From JALYOK01 sp963840785 (GTDB taxonomy: Bacteria; Pseudomonadota; Gammaproteobacteria; Burkholderiales; JALYOK01), in contig CAWJAF010000009.1 of NCBI GenBank assembly GCA_963840785.1, positions 1 through 64,000 of the forward strand: a stretch of DNA of 64,000 bases, in the 5' to 3' direction. Numbering within the stretch: the stretch's first letter is position 1; each line of letters begins with the position of its first letter. The translations under genes and the position numbers were made by a program. The notes below the pieces were generated by a model. The model was not told where the DNA came from. It did not search any database and saw only the letters and a program-made list of their open reading frames with translations. Shown here piece by piece: positions 29,650 through 40,365 of the stretch.

Positions 29650-30023
29650 TCAAGATCGCGCGACGACAAATACGCCGAGGATGATGATGCCGATGCCGAG
29701 AAGACGCATCGGCGTGACGGCTTCACCGAACAGATACCACGCCGCCATGGCATTGACGACATAGCCGATGGAGAGCATCGGATAGGCAATGCTTACTTCG
29801 ACGCGGGACAACGCAAGGATCCAGACGCACGACACTAATGACGTAACAGGCGAGGCCGGCGAAGATGTGTGGCTCGGTCGCGAGTTGCCAACCGACCGGC
29901 AAAATATTGCCGCGCTCGAAGGCGAAATGGCCGACGGCATTGGTACCGGCTTTAAGTAAAAACTGTGCGCTAGCATTAAGCAATACGCCGATCAGAATGA
30001 GTGCGAAAGCTGGTTCCGTTCAT
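29650..30023 (-). CDS. Small EamA/SMR-like membrane protein, ArnE-like (frameshifted)
   Basis: A ~120-residue protein with four membrane helices. ATG 30023 opens a reading that, after a shift at ~30012, becomes FALILIGVLLNASAQFLLKAG; then come PHIFAGLACYVISVV and, after another shift near 29830, VWILALSRVEVSIAYPMLSIGYVVNAMAAWYLFGE and ILGVFVVARS. This is the short EamA fold used by ArnE/ArnF, the pair thought to flip undecaprenyl-phosphate-L-Ara4N across the inner membrane. Only one subunit is present here. Position between arnT and arnB supports this role. Two or more indels break it. Confidence 0.75.
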
Positions 30024-30041
30024 TTTATTGATTGGATTCTG

Positions 30042-31717
30042 CTAAGGCGTGGCAATAATAACACGGCGGCTGTCTTGGGTAATGAGGCGCATCGGGAATC
30101 CGCGAGGCGATAAACGCCGCATATTGACCCGGTTCGAGCAGCGGCCAAAGCCGGCGCGCCATTGCGCCAAATAGCTTCGAATTCCGCTAAGGTCGGAATG
30201 GATTTTTCCGGCTGCTGTTGCTGACCGAATTCGAATTCATCTTGATAGGCAACCAGGATCATTGTGCGGTTGAGATAGAACGGCAGTGTTTGATCATAAG
30301 TTTTACGCTGTAAATTGGAATATCGGCACGCAACATCGGTTTGATTTGCTCGGGCGAGGTAAGCGGAAGAATTCGAGCGGGCCAACGATTCATGGCCAAG
30401 CAAAATGCGACATCGTGGCAACAAAACCGCCTGCGCCGAGTACCGCTAGCGCGGCCACCATTTGGCTTTGCTTAATGCTTTCGAGCAGTGCAATCAATCC
30501 GCGATTCCAAGGACGCCAACGGCAACATTTATCCAGCGCGCGTAATCGCGATAGAGCGCGATGACAGCCGATTCGCGGCGCGCGTCGAGCGCGAAGGGGA
30601 AGGCGATAAGTCCGGCGAAGCTAATCGCAATGGCAAGTGCCAGCTGCCGCGAATAAGAGAGTGGCGTGATATCGTTGCGCAAGAAAGGGCCCGAGCAGCA
30701 GCGCCAACGCCGGGAACAATGGCAGTAAATAAGCCGGCAATTTAGAGCCCGAAATACTAAAAAATAGCAGCACAAATGCGCACCAAACCAGCAAAAATCG
30801 CTGCGCAGAAAACTCTCCGGTTCTCAGCGGCGCTCGGCAAGCACTGAGCGATGCCCGTTAATGCCAGGGGAATCCAGGGGATTAAGCCAATGAGCAGGAT
30901 CGGCAGAAAATACCACGGCGGTTCCGCGCGTCGATGGACGGTGGAGGTGTATCGTTGAAAGTGTTCGTGAATGAAAAAGAAGTGTGGAAATTCCGGATTG
31001 CGCATGCGTCACGGCGATGAACCACGGCGCGGCGAGGACACAGAAATAATCAATAGGCCAGGCAAAACGTATGCAGACGGCGCCACGGGGTGAAGTCGCG
31101 ATTGAGCAGGCTGTAGATCACCAAGCGTAGCCGATGGAATCACGACGCCAATCAGGCCTTTGCTTAACACCGCGCCTGCTGCGGCGCCCCAGGCGATCAG
31201 CATCCAGTTAGCGTTCGTGGAGGTGTTCCCGGCGATTCGCGTTGCGCAAATAAAAATGCGGCGAGCGCGTAAGGTTAAGAAAAACGTCAAGCCCATGTCG
31301 AGTGTATTGATATGACCGAGCGCGACGTAATAAAGATTGGTCGCGAGGAACAATGCGCCGAGTGTGCCGGCGCTTCGTCCGAACAAGCGCGCACCGGCAA
31401 ACCAAACGACCACGATGCCGAGAAAGCCGCTTAGTGCCGTCCACAGACTCGCGGTCCATTCGTTGACGCCGAAGGCTTGGAAGGCAAGCGCGGTCATCCA
31501 GTATTGCATCGGCGGCTTTTCGAAATACTTGATGCCGTTCAAGCGCGGCGTGATCCAGTCGCCGGTGATGGCCATTTCACGGGAGATTTCGGCATAGCGG
31601 CCTTCGTCCGGTTTAACTAAATGACGATAATCTAGGGTGCCGAACCAGATCAGAGTGAAAATAGCCAAGCTAGCAACCAGAATGGCCAACGAAAATCTAG
31701 TCGCGGCTGTCGTTCAT
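30042..31717 (-). CDS. arnT: ArnT-type lipid A aminoarabinosyltransferase / PMT family glycosyltransferase (frameshifted)
   Basis: A GT83-like integral membrane protein of ~558 residues. ATG 31717 (overlapping the smr stop) is followed after one extra T near 31692 by FSLAILVASLAIFTLIWF and the hallmark periplasmic loop KPDEGRYAEISREM with DWITPRLNGIKYFEKPPMQYW. Then come LFLATNLYYVALGHINTLDM, a shifted AWGAAAGAVLSKGLIGVV, PILLIGLIPWIPLAL, and a C-terminal soluble part with KTYDQTLPFYLNRTMIL, ending RLITQDSRRVIIATP at 30042. The enzyme moves L-Ara4N from undecaprenyl phosphate to lipid A, giving resistance to cationic peptides. The gene is heavily interrupted (eight or more indels). Confidence 0.83.
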
Positions 31718-32278
31718 CGCCATGAGGATTGGGTTTCGAATTTCGATTTCAGTAATGCGATAACGGCACCGCTACCGCCTTATGCCGGCGCTGCTTCGAC
31801 GAAGGCGAGGATTTCGTCTTTTTGCATGAGCCAGTGGCGGACTTTTTGTTTCAATACCGGCTCGCCGGTTTGCGAGCGCAAGCCTTTGCCATGAATGATG
31901 CGCACGCAGCGCTCGCCACGATTGGCGGGCGCGATGAATAAATTCTACCAGTTCGGTGCGCGCTTCATCGGTGGTACGACCGTGTAAATCGAGTTCATAG
32001 CGCACTGACCAATAGCCATTGCGCAAGCGGCGCGCGACATTTTTCGGTAATCCCGGCCGAATAAAAACCGAGGTATCAGAAGTTTCGAATTCGTCGGCGC
32101 TTTCTAATGGATCGCTCAAGGCCTCCTTTAAGAACTTCTCGATCATCGCGCAGCAATTGGCTGGGGATCGGCTTGGGGCGCGGCTTTTCAAGCATTGCCT
32201 TGCCGGTGCGCGTGCCGGGTGGACGTCGGCGACGGCATCGCGAAACAGCGCGAATTCATTGTCTTCATCGGCCGGCAT
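31714..32278 (-). CDS. Smr-domain protein (frameshifted)
   Basis: A ~188-residue Smr (MutS2 C-terminal-like) nuclease-family protein. The N-terminal part MPADEDNEFALFRDAVADV and, after one shift, PRPKPIPSQLLRDDREVLKE precede RNGYWSVRYELDLHGRTTDEAR (DLHG motif). A second shift gives CVRIIHGKGLRSQTGEPVLK (the HGKG motif) and HWLMQKDEILAFVEAAPA. A TAA then interrupts GGSGAVIALLKSKFE before the end at 31714. Both Smr signature motifs are present. Usual place is beside trxB in beta-proteobacteria. The start at ATG 32278 is uncertain because frames shift upstream; TTG 32293 is another choice. Confidence 0.8.
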
Positions 32279-32328
32279 GGCCTGGAGAGCCAATAGTCAC
32301 GCGGATCTTCACGATGCATCGTAAATAC

Positions 32329-33281
32329 TCAGTGCAAATCTTCCAAATACTTTTGCGCGTCCAGCGCCGCCATGCAGCCGGAGCCCGCACTGGTGACGGC
32401 CTGGCGATAGACGTGATCTTGCACATCGCCTGCTGCGAACACGCCGGGAATATTGGTTGCGGTGGCGTTGCCGTTGTTACCGCTTTTGGTTTTGATGTAG
32501 CCGTTTGCCATGTCGATTTGGCCTTCGAAAATTTGCGTGTTGGGCGTGTGGCCGATGGCGATGAACACGCCTTTAAGCGGCATGTCTTTGGTCTTGGTTT
32601 CAGTTGTGCCTTTAATGCGAATGCCGGTCACGCCGGTTTTGTCGCCGAGGACTTCATCAAGGGTCTGATTCCATTCCACCCGCATGTTGCCGTTTTTCAC
32701 GCGATCCATCAGCTTATCGATCATGATCGCTTCAGCGCGCAATTTATCGCGGCGATGTACCAACGTCACGGTCTTTGCGATGTTGCTGAGATAGAGCGCT
32801 TCTTCTACCGCTGTGTTGCCGCCGCCGATCACGGCAACATCTTCGCCCTTGTAAAAAAATCCATCGCAGGTCGCACAGGCCGATACGCCTTTGCCCATGA
32901 AAGCGCTTTCCGACGGCAAGCCCAAATAACGCGCCGATGCGCCGGTGGCGATGATCGAGCGCATCGCAGGTGTAAGTGCCGGAATCGCCTTCGAGCGTCA
33001 GCGGTTTTTCTTTAAGCTGAACGCGATTGATGTGATCGAACACGATGTCGGTGCCAAAGCGCTCCGCATGCTTTAAGAAACGCTCCATCAGCTCCGGGCC
33101 TTGTACGCCATCGGCATCGGCCGGCCAATTGTCGACGTCAGTCGTGGTCATCAGTTGGCCGCCTTGCGCAAGGCCGGTGATTAGCACGGGTTTCAGGTTG
33201 GCGCGAGCGGCGTAGACCGCGGCGGAATAACCTGCGGGGCCGGAGCCAAGAATGATGAGGCTGATGATGTTTTGTGGTCAT
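32329..33281 (-). CDS. trxB: Thioredoxin-disulfide reductase (frameshifted)
   Basis: A ~317-residue FAD/NADPH enzyme. ATG 33281, then after a shift LIILGSGPAGYSAAVYAARA (FAD-binding GxGxxG), GLAQGGQLMTTTDVDNWP, and, past a shift at ~32965, the redox-active pair in GVSACATCDGFFYKGEDVAV (CATC) and NADPH motif IGGGNTAVEEALYLSN. The end has VFAAGDVQDHVYRQAVTSAG. It reduces thioredoxin with NADPH. Two to three indels interrupt it; all active-site motifs are intact, which argues for sequence error. It is divergent from ftsK with ~97 bp between, and begins the minus-strand chain trxB-smr-arnT. Confidence 0.92.
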
Positions 33282-33378
33282 GATGGTCGAATTGTATGAT
33301 TTAAGAGTGAATTTTCCGGGTATTTGCGCGCTTTGTCGAGGTCGATGCCGTTATAATTGCCCGCAGATATTGTTTTAA

Positions 33379-35693
33379 ATGGTCACAATGTTCGGATTGT
33401 TCAAGCCCGCGATGGCGCGCTCTGCCGAGCCCATGTCGCCGAAGCTGACGCGATTGCTGCGCGAAGCCTATTGGCTGATCCTGGCCGCCGTCGGTTGTTA
33501 TTTGGCGCTGATTCTTTTGAGTTTCATCGTAGCGATCCCGGGTGGTCCCACACCGGCGGCGATAACGTCGCGCAAAATACCGGCGGACCATTCGGCGCTT
33601 GGTTATCGGATATTTTGTTGTCGGTGTTCGGCGCTCTCGGCGTGGTGGTGGGCGGCGCGGCATTCGTCATTGTTTTGCAGAGTTATCGTCGCTTGGATCT
33701 TTCCGGATTGATTGATCGCCATTCCGCTGCCGTCACATCAATCGGATTCGTTTTCGTGTTGCTCAGCTAGCGCAGGCATCGAAGCACTGCGCTTGCATAG
33801 TCTCGGAGCAGAATTGCCGGGCGCGCCAGGCGGTATGATCGGTGCGTTGATTTCCAGCGCGTTGAATACGGTTTCGGATTCACCGGAACAACTTTGCTGT
33901 TGTTGGTGTTATTCGCGGTCGGGTTTAGCTTATTTACTGGTTTATCGTGGTTGCGCCTCGCGGAAAAAACCGGCCACGCGTTGAATTATTGTTTTATCTC
34001 CACGTTGCATCGCTTTCAATCCTGGCGCGATCGCCGCGCCGGCGAAGCGGCGCAAATCGAGCGCGAAGAAAGCGTCGGCGAATTCACGCGCATGTTTCGA
34101 GCAGCGCGAGCCGGTACTGATCGCGCCGCCAGCGCCGGAAGTAGTGAAATCCGCGCGCGTGGTGCAAGAAAAGCAAGTGCCGCTGTTTGCGGATTTGCCG
34201 GATTCTGAGTTGCCGCCGTTGTCGTTGCTCGACGCGCCGGCGCCGGCAGATCGAGACCATGGGTCAACGATGCACTGGAATATACCTCGCGCTTAATCGA
34301 GAAAAAATTGCTCGAATTCAACGTTCAAGTAAAAGTGCTCGCTGCCTATCCGGGCCCGGTCGTCACGCGCTACGAAATCGAGCCGGCCGTGGGTGTGAAG
34401 GGCAGTCAGATCGTTAATTTGGTGAAAGATCTGGCGCGCTCCTTATCGGTTGCGTCGATTCGCGTCGTCGAAACCATTCCCGGCAAAAGTTGCATGGGAT
34501 TGGAGATTCCCAATCCCAAGCGCCAAGTGGTGCGGCTGTCGGAAATATTGAGCTCGAAAGTTTATGCGGAAATGGCCTCGCCGTTGACGCTTGGCCTTAG
34601 GCAAGGATATCGCCGGCTATCCGATCGTGGCTGATCTGGCCAGAATGCCGCATTTGCTCGTTGCCGGTACGACCGGTTCAGGAAAATCCGTCGCGATTAA
34701 TGCGATGATTTTGAGCTTGCTGTATAAAGCGTCGCCCAAGCAGATTCGCGTGATTTTGATCGACCCGAAAATGCTGGAGCTTGTCCGTTTACGAAGGCAT
34801 TCCGCATTTGCTCGCGCCGGTGGTGACGGACATGCGCCAAGCCAGCGCGGCGTTGAATTGGTGTATCGGCGAGATGGATCGGCGCTATAAGTTGATGTCC
34901 GCGATGGGCGTGCGCAATCTTCGCTGGTTACAACAATAAAGTTGCCGAAGCGGAAAAGGCCGGCAAGCCGTTGAAAAATCCGTTTAGCCTCACGCCCGAT
35001 AACCCGGAAGCATTTAGATGCGTTGCCGCTGATCGTGGTCGTAATCGACGAATTGGCGGATTTGATGATGGTCGTCGGCAAAAAAGTCGAAGAGCTGATT
35101 GCACGCTTGGCACAGAAAGCGCGAGCCTCGGGAATCAATTTAATTTTGGCGACGCAGCGGCCGTCCGTCGATGTGATTACCGGTTTGATCAAAGCCAATA
35201 TTCCGACGCGAATTGCGTTCCAAGTCTCGAGCAAAATCGATTCGCGCACGATTCTGGATCAAATGGGTGCCGAAGCATTGTTGGGGCAGGGCGATATGCT
35301 TTACTTGCCGCCGGGTTCCGGTTATCCGCAGCGCGTGCACGGCGCATTCGTCGCCGACCAAGAAGTGCACAAAGTGGTCGAGTATTTGAAGGAACAGGGC
35401 GAGCCGAACTACGTCGAAGGCATGTTGGACGGCGAAGAAAGCGGAATGGCGAGGTCGATATCCTGACCGGCGGTAACGCCGGTGGCGAGAAAGATCCGCT
35501 TTACGATCAGGCGGTCGAAATTGTGTTGAAATCGCGCCGCGCGTCGATTTCGCTGGTGCAGCGGCATTTGCGCATCGGCTATAACCGCGCCGCGCGCTTG
35601 ATCGAAGATATGGAAAAAGCCGGAATGGTTTCGGCGATGCAATCCAACGGTAATCGCGAAATTTTAGTGCCGGGTGCCAGCGTTGAGCGGTAG
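33379..35693 (+). CDS. ftsK: DNA translocase FtsK (many frameshifts)
   Basis: A ~770-residue protein pieced from several frames. N-terminal membrane segments include LTRLLREAYWLILAAVGCYLALILLSF, LLSVFGALGVVVGGAAFVIVLQ and LLLLVLFAVGFSLFTGLSWL. After a linker come FNVQVKVLAAYPGPVVTRYE (alpha domain), Walker A AGTTGSGKSVAINAMI, Walker B LIVVVIDELADLM, ILATQRPSVDVITGLIKANI, and a C-terminal gamma domain ISLVQRHLRIGYNRAARLIEDM. FtsK pumps DNA at the division septum and triggers XerCD recombination. Breaks occur near 33530, 33768, 33882, 34100, 34245, 34600, 34787, 34920, 35015 and 35448. Functional motifs survive, so these are probably errors. Confidence 0.93.
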
Positions 35694-35748
35694 GCCGAGT
35701 GTTCAGTTTGCCGCGTTAATCACTTGTCATTACTTTCGACTGAAAGAT

Positions 35749-36372
35749 ATGCTTAGAACATTGTCAATTGCTCGGCCTGCTGACAGTTTTGTCTGCTCGG
35801 TCGGCTTGGGCCGGCGGCATTGATCGCTTGCGCGAATTCGTCGAAGGAGCGAAAACGTTGCGCGCGCAATTCAGCCAAACGGTACTCGATCGTGCCGGCA
35901 AAGTTACCAATGAATCCAGCGGCACGATGCAGTTTTCCCGTCCTGGAAAATTTCGTTGGGAGTACACCAAACCCTATCCGCAGTTGATTGTCGGCGACGG
36001 CAAAAAATTGTGGATTTGGGATAGTGATCTTAACCAAGTCACCGTGAAAAAATTAGAGTGAATCCCTCGGCTCCAGCCCCGCCGCATTGCTCGCCGGCAA
36101 CAACGAAATCGAGCGCAGTTTTACTTTGATCGATGGTGGCGACAACGATGGCCTCGAATGGTTACAAGCGCAACCGAAGGATCGCGACACCACATTCGAA
36201 AGCATTCGCATGGGCTTCGGCGAGGCTGGGCTGCAAGTGATGGAGTTGGTCGATAGCTTTGGCCAGAAGACGCATTATTCGCTTTGCCAAAGTGGAAAAA
36301 AATCCGAAGCTCGGCGCAGCCGATTTATTTAAATTTACACCACCGAAAGATGCCGACATCGTCGGTGAATAA
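35749..36372 (+). CDS. lolA: Outer-membrane lipoprotein carrier protein LolA (frameshifted)
   Basis: A ~207-residue periplasmic chaperone. ATG 35749 gives MLRTLS; one extra A near 35767 leads into LLGLLTVLSARSAWAGG, a signal peptide. The mature part has GAKTLRAQFSQTVLDRAGK, GTMQFSRPGKFRWEYTKPY and LIVGDGKKLWIWDSDLNQV, all LolA signatures. Further shifts near 36058 and 36285 lead to LLAGNNEIERSFTLIDGG and the end LGAADLFKFTPPKDADIVGE. LolA ferries lipoproteins from LolCDE to LolB. The ftsK-lolA-rarA order is normal for beta-proteobacteria. Confidence 0.9.
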
Positions 36373-36452
36373 ACGTTCAATTAAATCGATGAAGGAAAAA
36401 TCCTAATGCTGAATACGGATTTGTAAACTCAGTGTAGTTTTCTTGGAATGCT

Positions 36453-36988
36453 GGTTTCATACGCTTGGGTGGACTGTTTCAGGCGCAGACGATTGCGCCG
36501 AAAGTGACCACGCATCGCGCAGAGGCAGGCGACATTGGATGCAGGAAGGCTGGACCAAGGCGAAGTCGACCACGGACAGTATTCGGTGGATCTCCCGGCG
36601 AATTTAAAGATTTCACCGCATGGCACAACAAGATCCGAAATCTGCCGGTTGACGAATCCGAAGGCTCACGACGAGGATGATGCAGCGAATTCATTTTACT
36701 GCGTCACGGCATGCATTTTCGCCCAGGAAGGAAACGGTGCTCGCAAGCAATATGAAGCGATAAAGCGTCTGCTGGCAAAGGCGCCCTACAAAACCGTTAA
36801 GCCGATGCGCATGAACGAACATGAAGCGGTCGAGGCGGAGATCGAAGTTAAGAAAGACCGTCGCAGTACAACGAACGGTGTTGCTGGACGACGATCTTTT
36901 TACCATGATTGTTGAGTACGCGAAGTCCGAAGATGCTGCAGCCAAGCGGTTGGCGCCAAGATTTTTTAACTCGGTAACATTTGAGTAA
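36453..36988 (+). CDS. Unknown protein with a conserved C-terminal domain (frameshifted)
   Basis: No single frame covers this stretch, but three frames each hold protein-like pieces that join: FQAQTIAPKVTTHRAEAG; YSVDLP with SPGEFKDFTA; DDAANSFYCVTACIFAQEGN; GARKQYEAIKRLLAKAPYKT with VKPMRMNEHEAVEAEIEV; and LDDDLFTMIVEYAKSEDAAA to a natural end FFNSVTFE at 36988. The pattern (SVDLPGxF, a middle Lys-rich helix, DxLFTMxVxY, then FxxSFxxx) resembles secreted proteins of unknown function that occur near lolA or elsewhere. The exact start is unclear, and so is any function. It lies between lolA and rarA. Confidence 0.45.
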
Positions 36989-37004
36989 CGACCGTGATGA
37001 GATT

Positions 37005-38301
37005 ATGGCCGAACCGCTGCCGCCGCTTGCCGAATTACTACGGCCGAAATCGCTCGAAGACGTCATTGGACAAAGTCATTTATTAGGTCCCGGCAAACCG
37101 TTGCATGTCGCCTTCACGGCGAAAAAAATTCATTCGATGATTTTGTGGGGCCCGCCCGGCGTGGGAAAAACAACGCTGGCGCGGCTCATGGCGCAGTCGT
37201 TTGATGCGGATTTCGTGCCGATTTCTGCGGTGCTTGCCGGCGTTAAAGATATTCGTGAGGCCATCGAACACGCGAGCCTGAATCGTGAGCAGTTCGGCCG
37301 ATCGACCATATTGTTTGTCGACGAAGTGCATCGATTCAACAAGTCTCAGCAGGACGCATTCCTGCCGTATGTCGAATCGGGTCTCATCACTTTTATCGGC
37401 GCGACGACCGAAAACCCTTCCTTTGAAGTTAACGGCGCATTGTTGTCACGCGCGGCGGTCTATGTGCTACAAAGTCTCTCCGCGGACGAATTAGGTGCAT
37501 TGCTAAGACGCGCTCTGGATGCGGTTCTTCAGGGCATCGTTGTGGTCGACGAAGCGGCGAAATTTTTGGTCGACAACGCCGATGGTGACGGTCGACGGTT
37601 GTTAAATTTGGTTGAACAACTGAAGGTCGCCATCGACCAGAGCGGCACGAAAACCATCAGTCTCGAACTGGTAGAAAATACCTTAACGCGTAGCGGCCGT
37701 CGCTTCGATAAAGGCGGCGATCAGTTTTACGATCAGATTTCCGCATTACATAAATCCGTGCGCGGCACCAATCCAGATGGTGCGTTATATTGGCTGGTTC
37801 GCATGCTCGACAGCGGTGCCGATCCGAGATATTTGGGTCGGCGCTTGGTACGTATGGCGAGCGAGGATATTGGTTTGGCCGATCCACGCGCGTTGAATCT
37901 AACGCTTGATGCGGTCGCGACTTTCGAGCGGCTCGGATCCCCTGAAGGCGAGTTAGCGTTGGCGCAAGCGGCGCTGTATTTGGCCTGTGCGCCGAAGAGT
38001 AATGCGGCCTACGTCGCGTATAATGCGGTTCGCGCTTTTATCGCAAGCGATGCAGTCGCGGCCCGTTCCGGTTCACTTGCGTAACGCACCGACCAAATTG
38101 ATGAAAAATTTGGGGTACGGCAGCGAATATCGCTATGCGCATGACGAGGAAAACGCTTACGCTGCCGGCGAGCAGTATTTGCCTGACGGCATTGAAACAA
38201 AGCGCTGGTACGAGCCGACTGATCGTGGTTTGGAAGGCAAAATTCGCGATAAGCTCAACGCTTTGCGCGAGCTGGACTCGAAGGCAAAGAAAAAAATGTA
38301 G
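37005..38301 (+). CDS. rarA: Replication-associated recombination protein A (one frameshift)
   Basis: An AAA+ ATPase of ~431 residues (RarA/MgsA/WRNIP1). N-terminal LAELLRPKSLEDVIGQSHLLG is the family start; Walker A is ILWGPPGVGKTTLARLMAQ, Walker B region ILFVDEVHRFNKSQQDAFLP, and sensor 1 FIGATTENPSFEVNGALLSR. One extra base near 38053 shifts the frame; after it the end is RPVPVHLRNAPTKLMKNLGYG and YAAGEQYLPDGIETKRWYEP, the typical RarA tail. It acts at stalled forks. ATG 37005 was chosen; TTG 36981 is the longer alternative. serS follows 60 bp later. Confidence 0.92.
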
Positions 38302-38318
38302 GGTGCGCGACGCGCACC
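38302..38318. other. Short perfect palindrome between rarA and serS
   Basis: GGTGCGCG-A-CGCGCACC is an 8-bp inverted repeat just after the rarA stop. It has no T-tract; it may be a weak transcription pause or a small dispersed element. Confidence 0.4.
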
Positions 38319-38361
38319 ATTTCATCACCATCATGCGAGCAGCGCATGCTACGGAACCATC

Positions 38362-39648
38362 ATGTTAGACATTCAATTATTCCGCACGGATTTAGACGCC
38401 ACCGCCAAACGCCTTGCTGGGCGAGGCTTCCAGCTGGATGTCGACGCATTTCGGGTACTCGAAGACGAACGCAAAACCATACAAGTTAAGACACAGGAAT
38501 TACAAGCCAAGCGAAATCAATCGTCAAAGTTAATCGGTCAGGCCAAAGCGAAAGGTGAAGATACATCGGCGATTATGGCCGAGGTGGCGAATCTCGGGGA
38601 CAAGCTGAAGGCCGCCGAGGTCCAACTCGAAATAGTGCAGGGTAAACTGCAAGACATGTTGCTTGGCGTGCCAAACCTGCCTGACGCCAGCGTACCGATA
38701 GGTAAATCCGCCGACGATAATATTGAAGTTCGGCATTGGGGCACGCCAAGGAAATTCGATTTTGAAGTGAAAGATCACGTTGATGTCGGGACAAATCTCG
38801 GTGGCCTGGATTTTGAAACCGCAGCGAAACTGGCGGGGGCGCGCTTCACGTTAATGCGAGGCGCTATCGCACGGCTACATCGCGCTATCGCACAGTTCAT
38901 GCTTGACACGCAGACGCAGGATCACGGTTATGTCGAGCACTACACGCCCTATATCGTCAACAGCGAAACGCTGCTCGGCACGGGACAATTGCCGAAGTTC
39001 AAAGATGATATGTTTGCGGTGCGCAAAGGTGGTGATGTTGATGCCGAAGATTTGTATTTGATTTCTACGTCAGAAATTTCGTTGACGAATACGGTTCGCG
39101 GTGAAATTCTAGCGCTGGATCAATTGCCGCTGAAACTCACGGCCCATACGCCGTGTTTTCGTTCCGAAGCCGGCAGCTACGGCAAAGACACGCGCGGCAT
39201 GATTCGCCAACATCAATTCGACAAAGTCGAGATGGTACAAATCGTTCATCCGGAAAAATCCTACGCGACATTGGAAGAAATGGTCGGCCACGCGGAGGTG
39301 ATTTTGCAGAAGTTGGAATTACCTTATCGCGTGATGGCCTTGTGTACTGGCGACATGGGATTCGGTGCGGCGAAGACTTATGATCTTGAAGTTTGGTTGC
39401 CGGCGCAAAATGCCTATCGGGAAATATCATCGTGTAGCAATTGCGAAGCGTTTCAAGCGCGGCGCATGCAGGCGCGCTTTCGTAACGCACTAGGCAAACC
39501 CGAGTTGGTCCACACGCTCAATGGTTCCGGGCTCGCTGTTGGCCGCACTTTGGTGGCAATTCTTGAAAACTATCAAGCGGCCGATGGTAGCGTGTCGATA
39601 CCATCGGTGTTGCGTCCGTACATGGGCGGTCTGGAAAAAATTAGTTAA
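38362..39648 (+). CDS. serS: Seryl-tRNA synthetase
   Basis: A 428-residue class II aminoacyl-tRNA synthetase. Residues ~1-110 form the coiled-coil tRNA-binding arm (LEDERKTIQVKTQELQAKRNQ). The catalytic core has motif 2 PCFRSEAGSYGKDTRGMIRQHQFDKVE and motif 3 NGSGLAVGRTLVAILENYQ. Length is normal and the frame intact, unlike most genes upstream. It charges tRNA-Ser, and probably serves tRNA-Sec if present. It is followed 3 bp later by ispD, so they may share a transcript. Confidence 0.97.
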   Translation: MLDIQLFRTDLDATAKRLAGRGFQLDVDAFRVLEDERKTIQVKTQELQAKRNQSSKLIGQAKAKGEDTSAIMAEVANLGDKLKAAEVQLEIVQGKLQDMLLGVPNLPDASVPIGKSADDNIEVRHWGTPRKFDFEVKDHVDVGTNLGGLDFETAAKLAGARFTLMRGAIARLHRAIAQFMLDTQTQDHGYVEHYTPYIVNSETLLGTGQLPKFKDDMFAVRKGGDVDAEDLYLISTSEISLTNTVRGEILALDQLPLKLTAHTPCFRSEAGSYGKDTRGMIRQHQFDKVEMVQIVHPEKSYATLEEMVGHAEVILQKLELPYRVMALCTGDMGFGAAKTYDLEVWLPAQNAYREISSCSNCEAFQARRMQARFRNALGKPELVHTLNGSGLAVGRTLVAILENYQAADGSVSIPSVLRPYMGGLEKIS

Positions 39649-39651
39649 GCG

Positions 39652-40365
39652 ATGCCACGCTACTTTGCATTGATTCCCGCCGCAGGAAGTGGCACTCGCC
39701 TTGGCGGCGACGCGCCGAAACAGTATCTCGAGATCGCGGGAAAATCGCTGCTCGCGCATGCGGCCGCGGCCATGCTCGCCGAGCCGCGAATCGTCAAGAC
39801 ATTTATAGCAGTGTCGCCTGAAGACGCTTATTCAGAGGGGATCGCGGCGATGCCTGGCCTGGAGGCCGCGCTGGTACTGCCTTGTGGCGGCGCTGCACGC
39901 GCAGAAACGGTGCTGAATGGTCTGCGCGAAATGGAAAAGAATGGCGTACTCGACAATGACTGGGTGCTGGTTCACGACGCGGCGCGGCCGTGTTTGTCGG
40001 CTGTCGCGCTGAGTCGATTGATCGATGAAATTGGGACTGATGTTGTCGGTGGAATTTTGGCCGTGCCGGTTTCCGATACGATAAAGCGCAGCGATGACTA
40101 TCGGCGTGTGACCAAAACAGAACGACGTGCCGGACTCTGGCATGCACAAACACCGCAGATGTTTCGCGTGGGCACATTGCGCGATGCGTTGCAAGATGCG
40201 AAGCGCGATGTCATCACCGATGAGGCGAGTGCGATTGAGGCGGCGGGCCTGCGACCCAAGCTAGTGATGGGTGAACGGCAAAACATTAAGGTGACCTATT
40301 CAGACGACATACCCTTTGTAGAATGGCTACTGGAGCGGCAGAGCGGGCAGGGCGGTAAGGCATGA
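39652..40365 (+). CDS. ispD: 2-C-methyl-D-erythritol 4-phosphate cytidylyltransferase
   Basis: A 237-residue nucleotidyltransferase. The N-terminal FALIPAAGSGTRLGGDAPKQYLEIAGKSLL holds the CTP-binding motif, then WVLVHDAARPCLSAVAL and ILAVPVSDTIKRSDDYRRV with LWHAQTPQMFRVGTLRDAL. IspD makes CDP-ME from MEP and CTP in the non-mevalonate isoprenoid pathway. The stop overlaps the ispF start by 4 bp, so the two are translationally coupled. Confidence 0.97.
   Translation: MPRYFALIPAAGSGTRLGGDAPKQYLEIAGKSLLAHAAAAMLAEPRIVKTFIAVSPEDAYSEGIAAMPGLEAALVLPCGGAARAETVLNGLREMEKNGVLDNDWVLVHDAARPCLSAVALSRLIDEIGTDVVGGILAVPVSDTIKRSDDYRRVTKTERRAGLWHAQTPQMFRVGTLRDALQDAKRDVITDEASAIEAAGLRPKLVMGERQNIKVTYSDDIPFVEWLLERQSGQGGKA

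Noticed and set aside
31697..33281. Plus-strand open frames opposite smr and trxB
   Set aside because: They are shadows of the minus-strand genes, which have clear family motifs.
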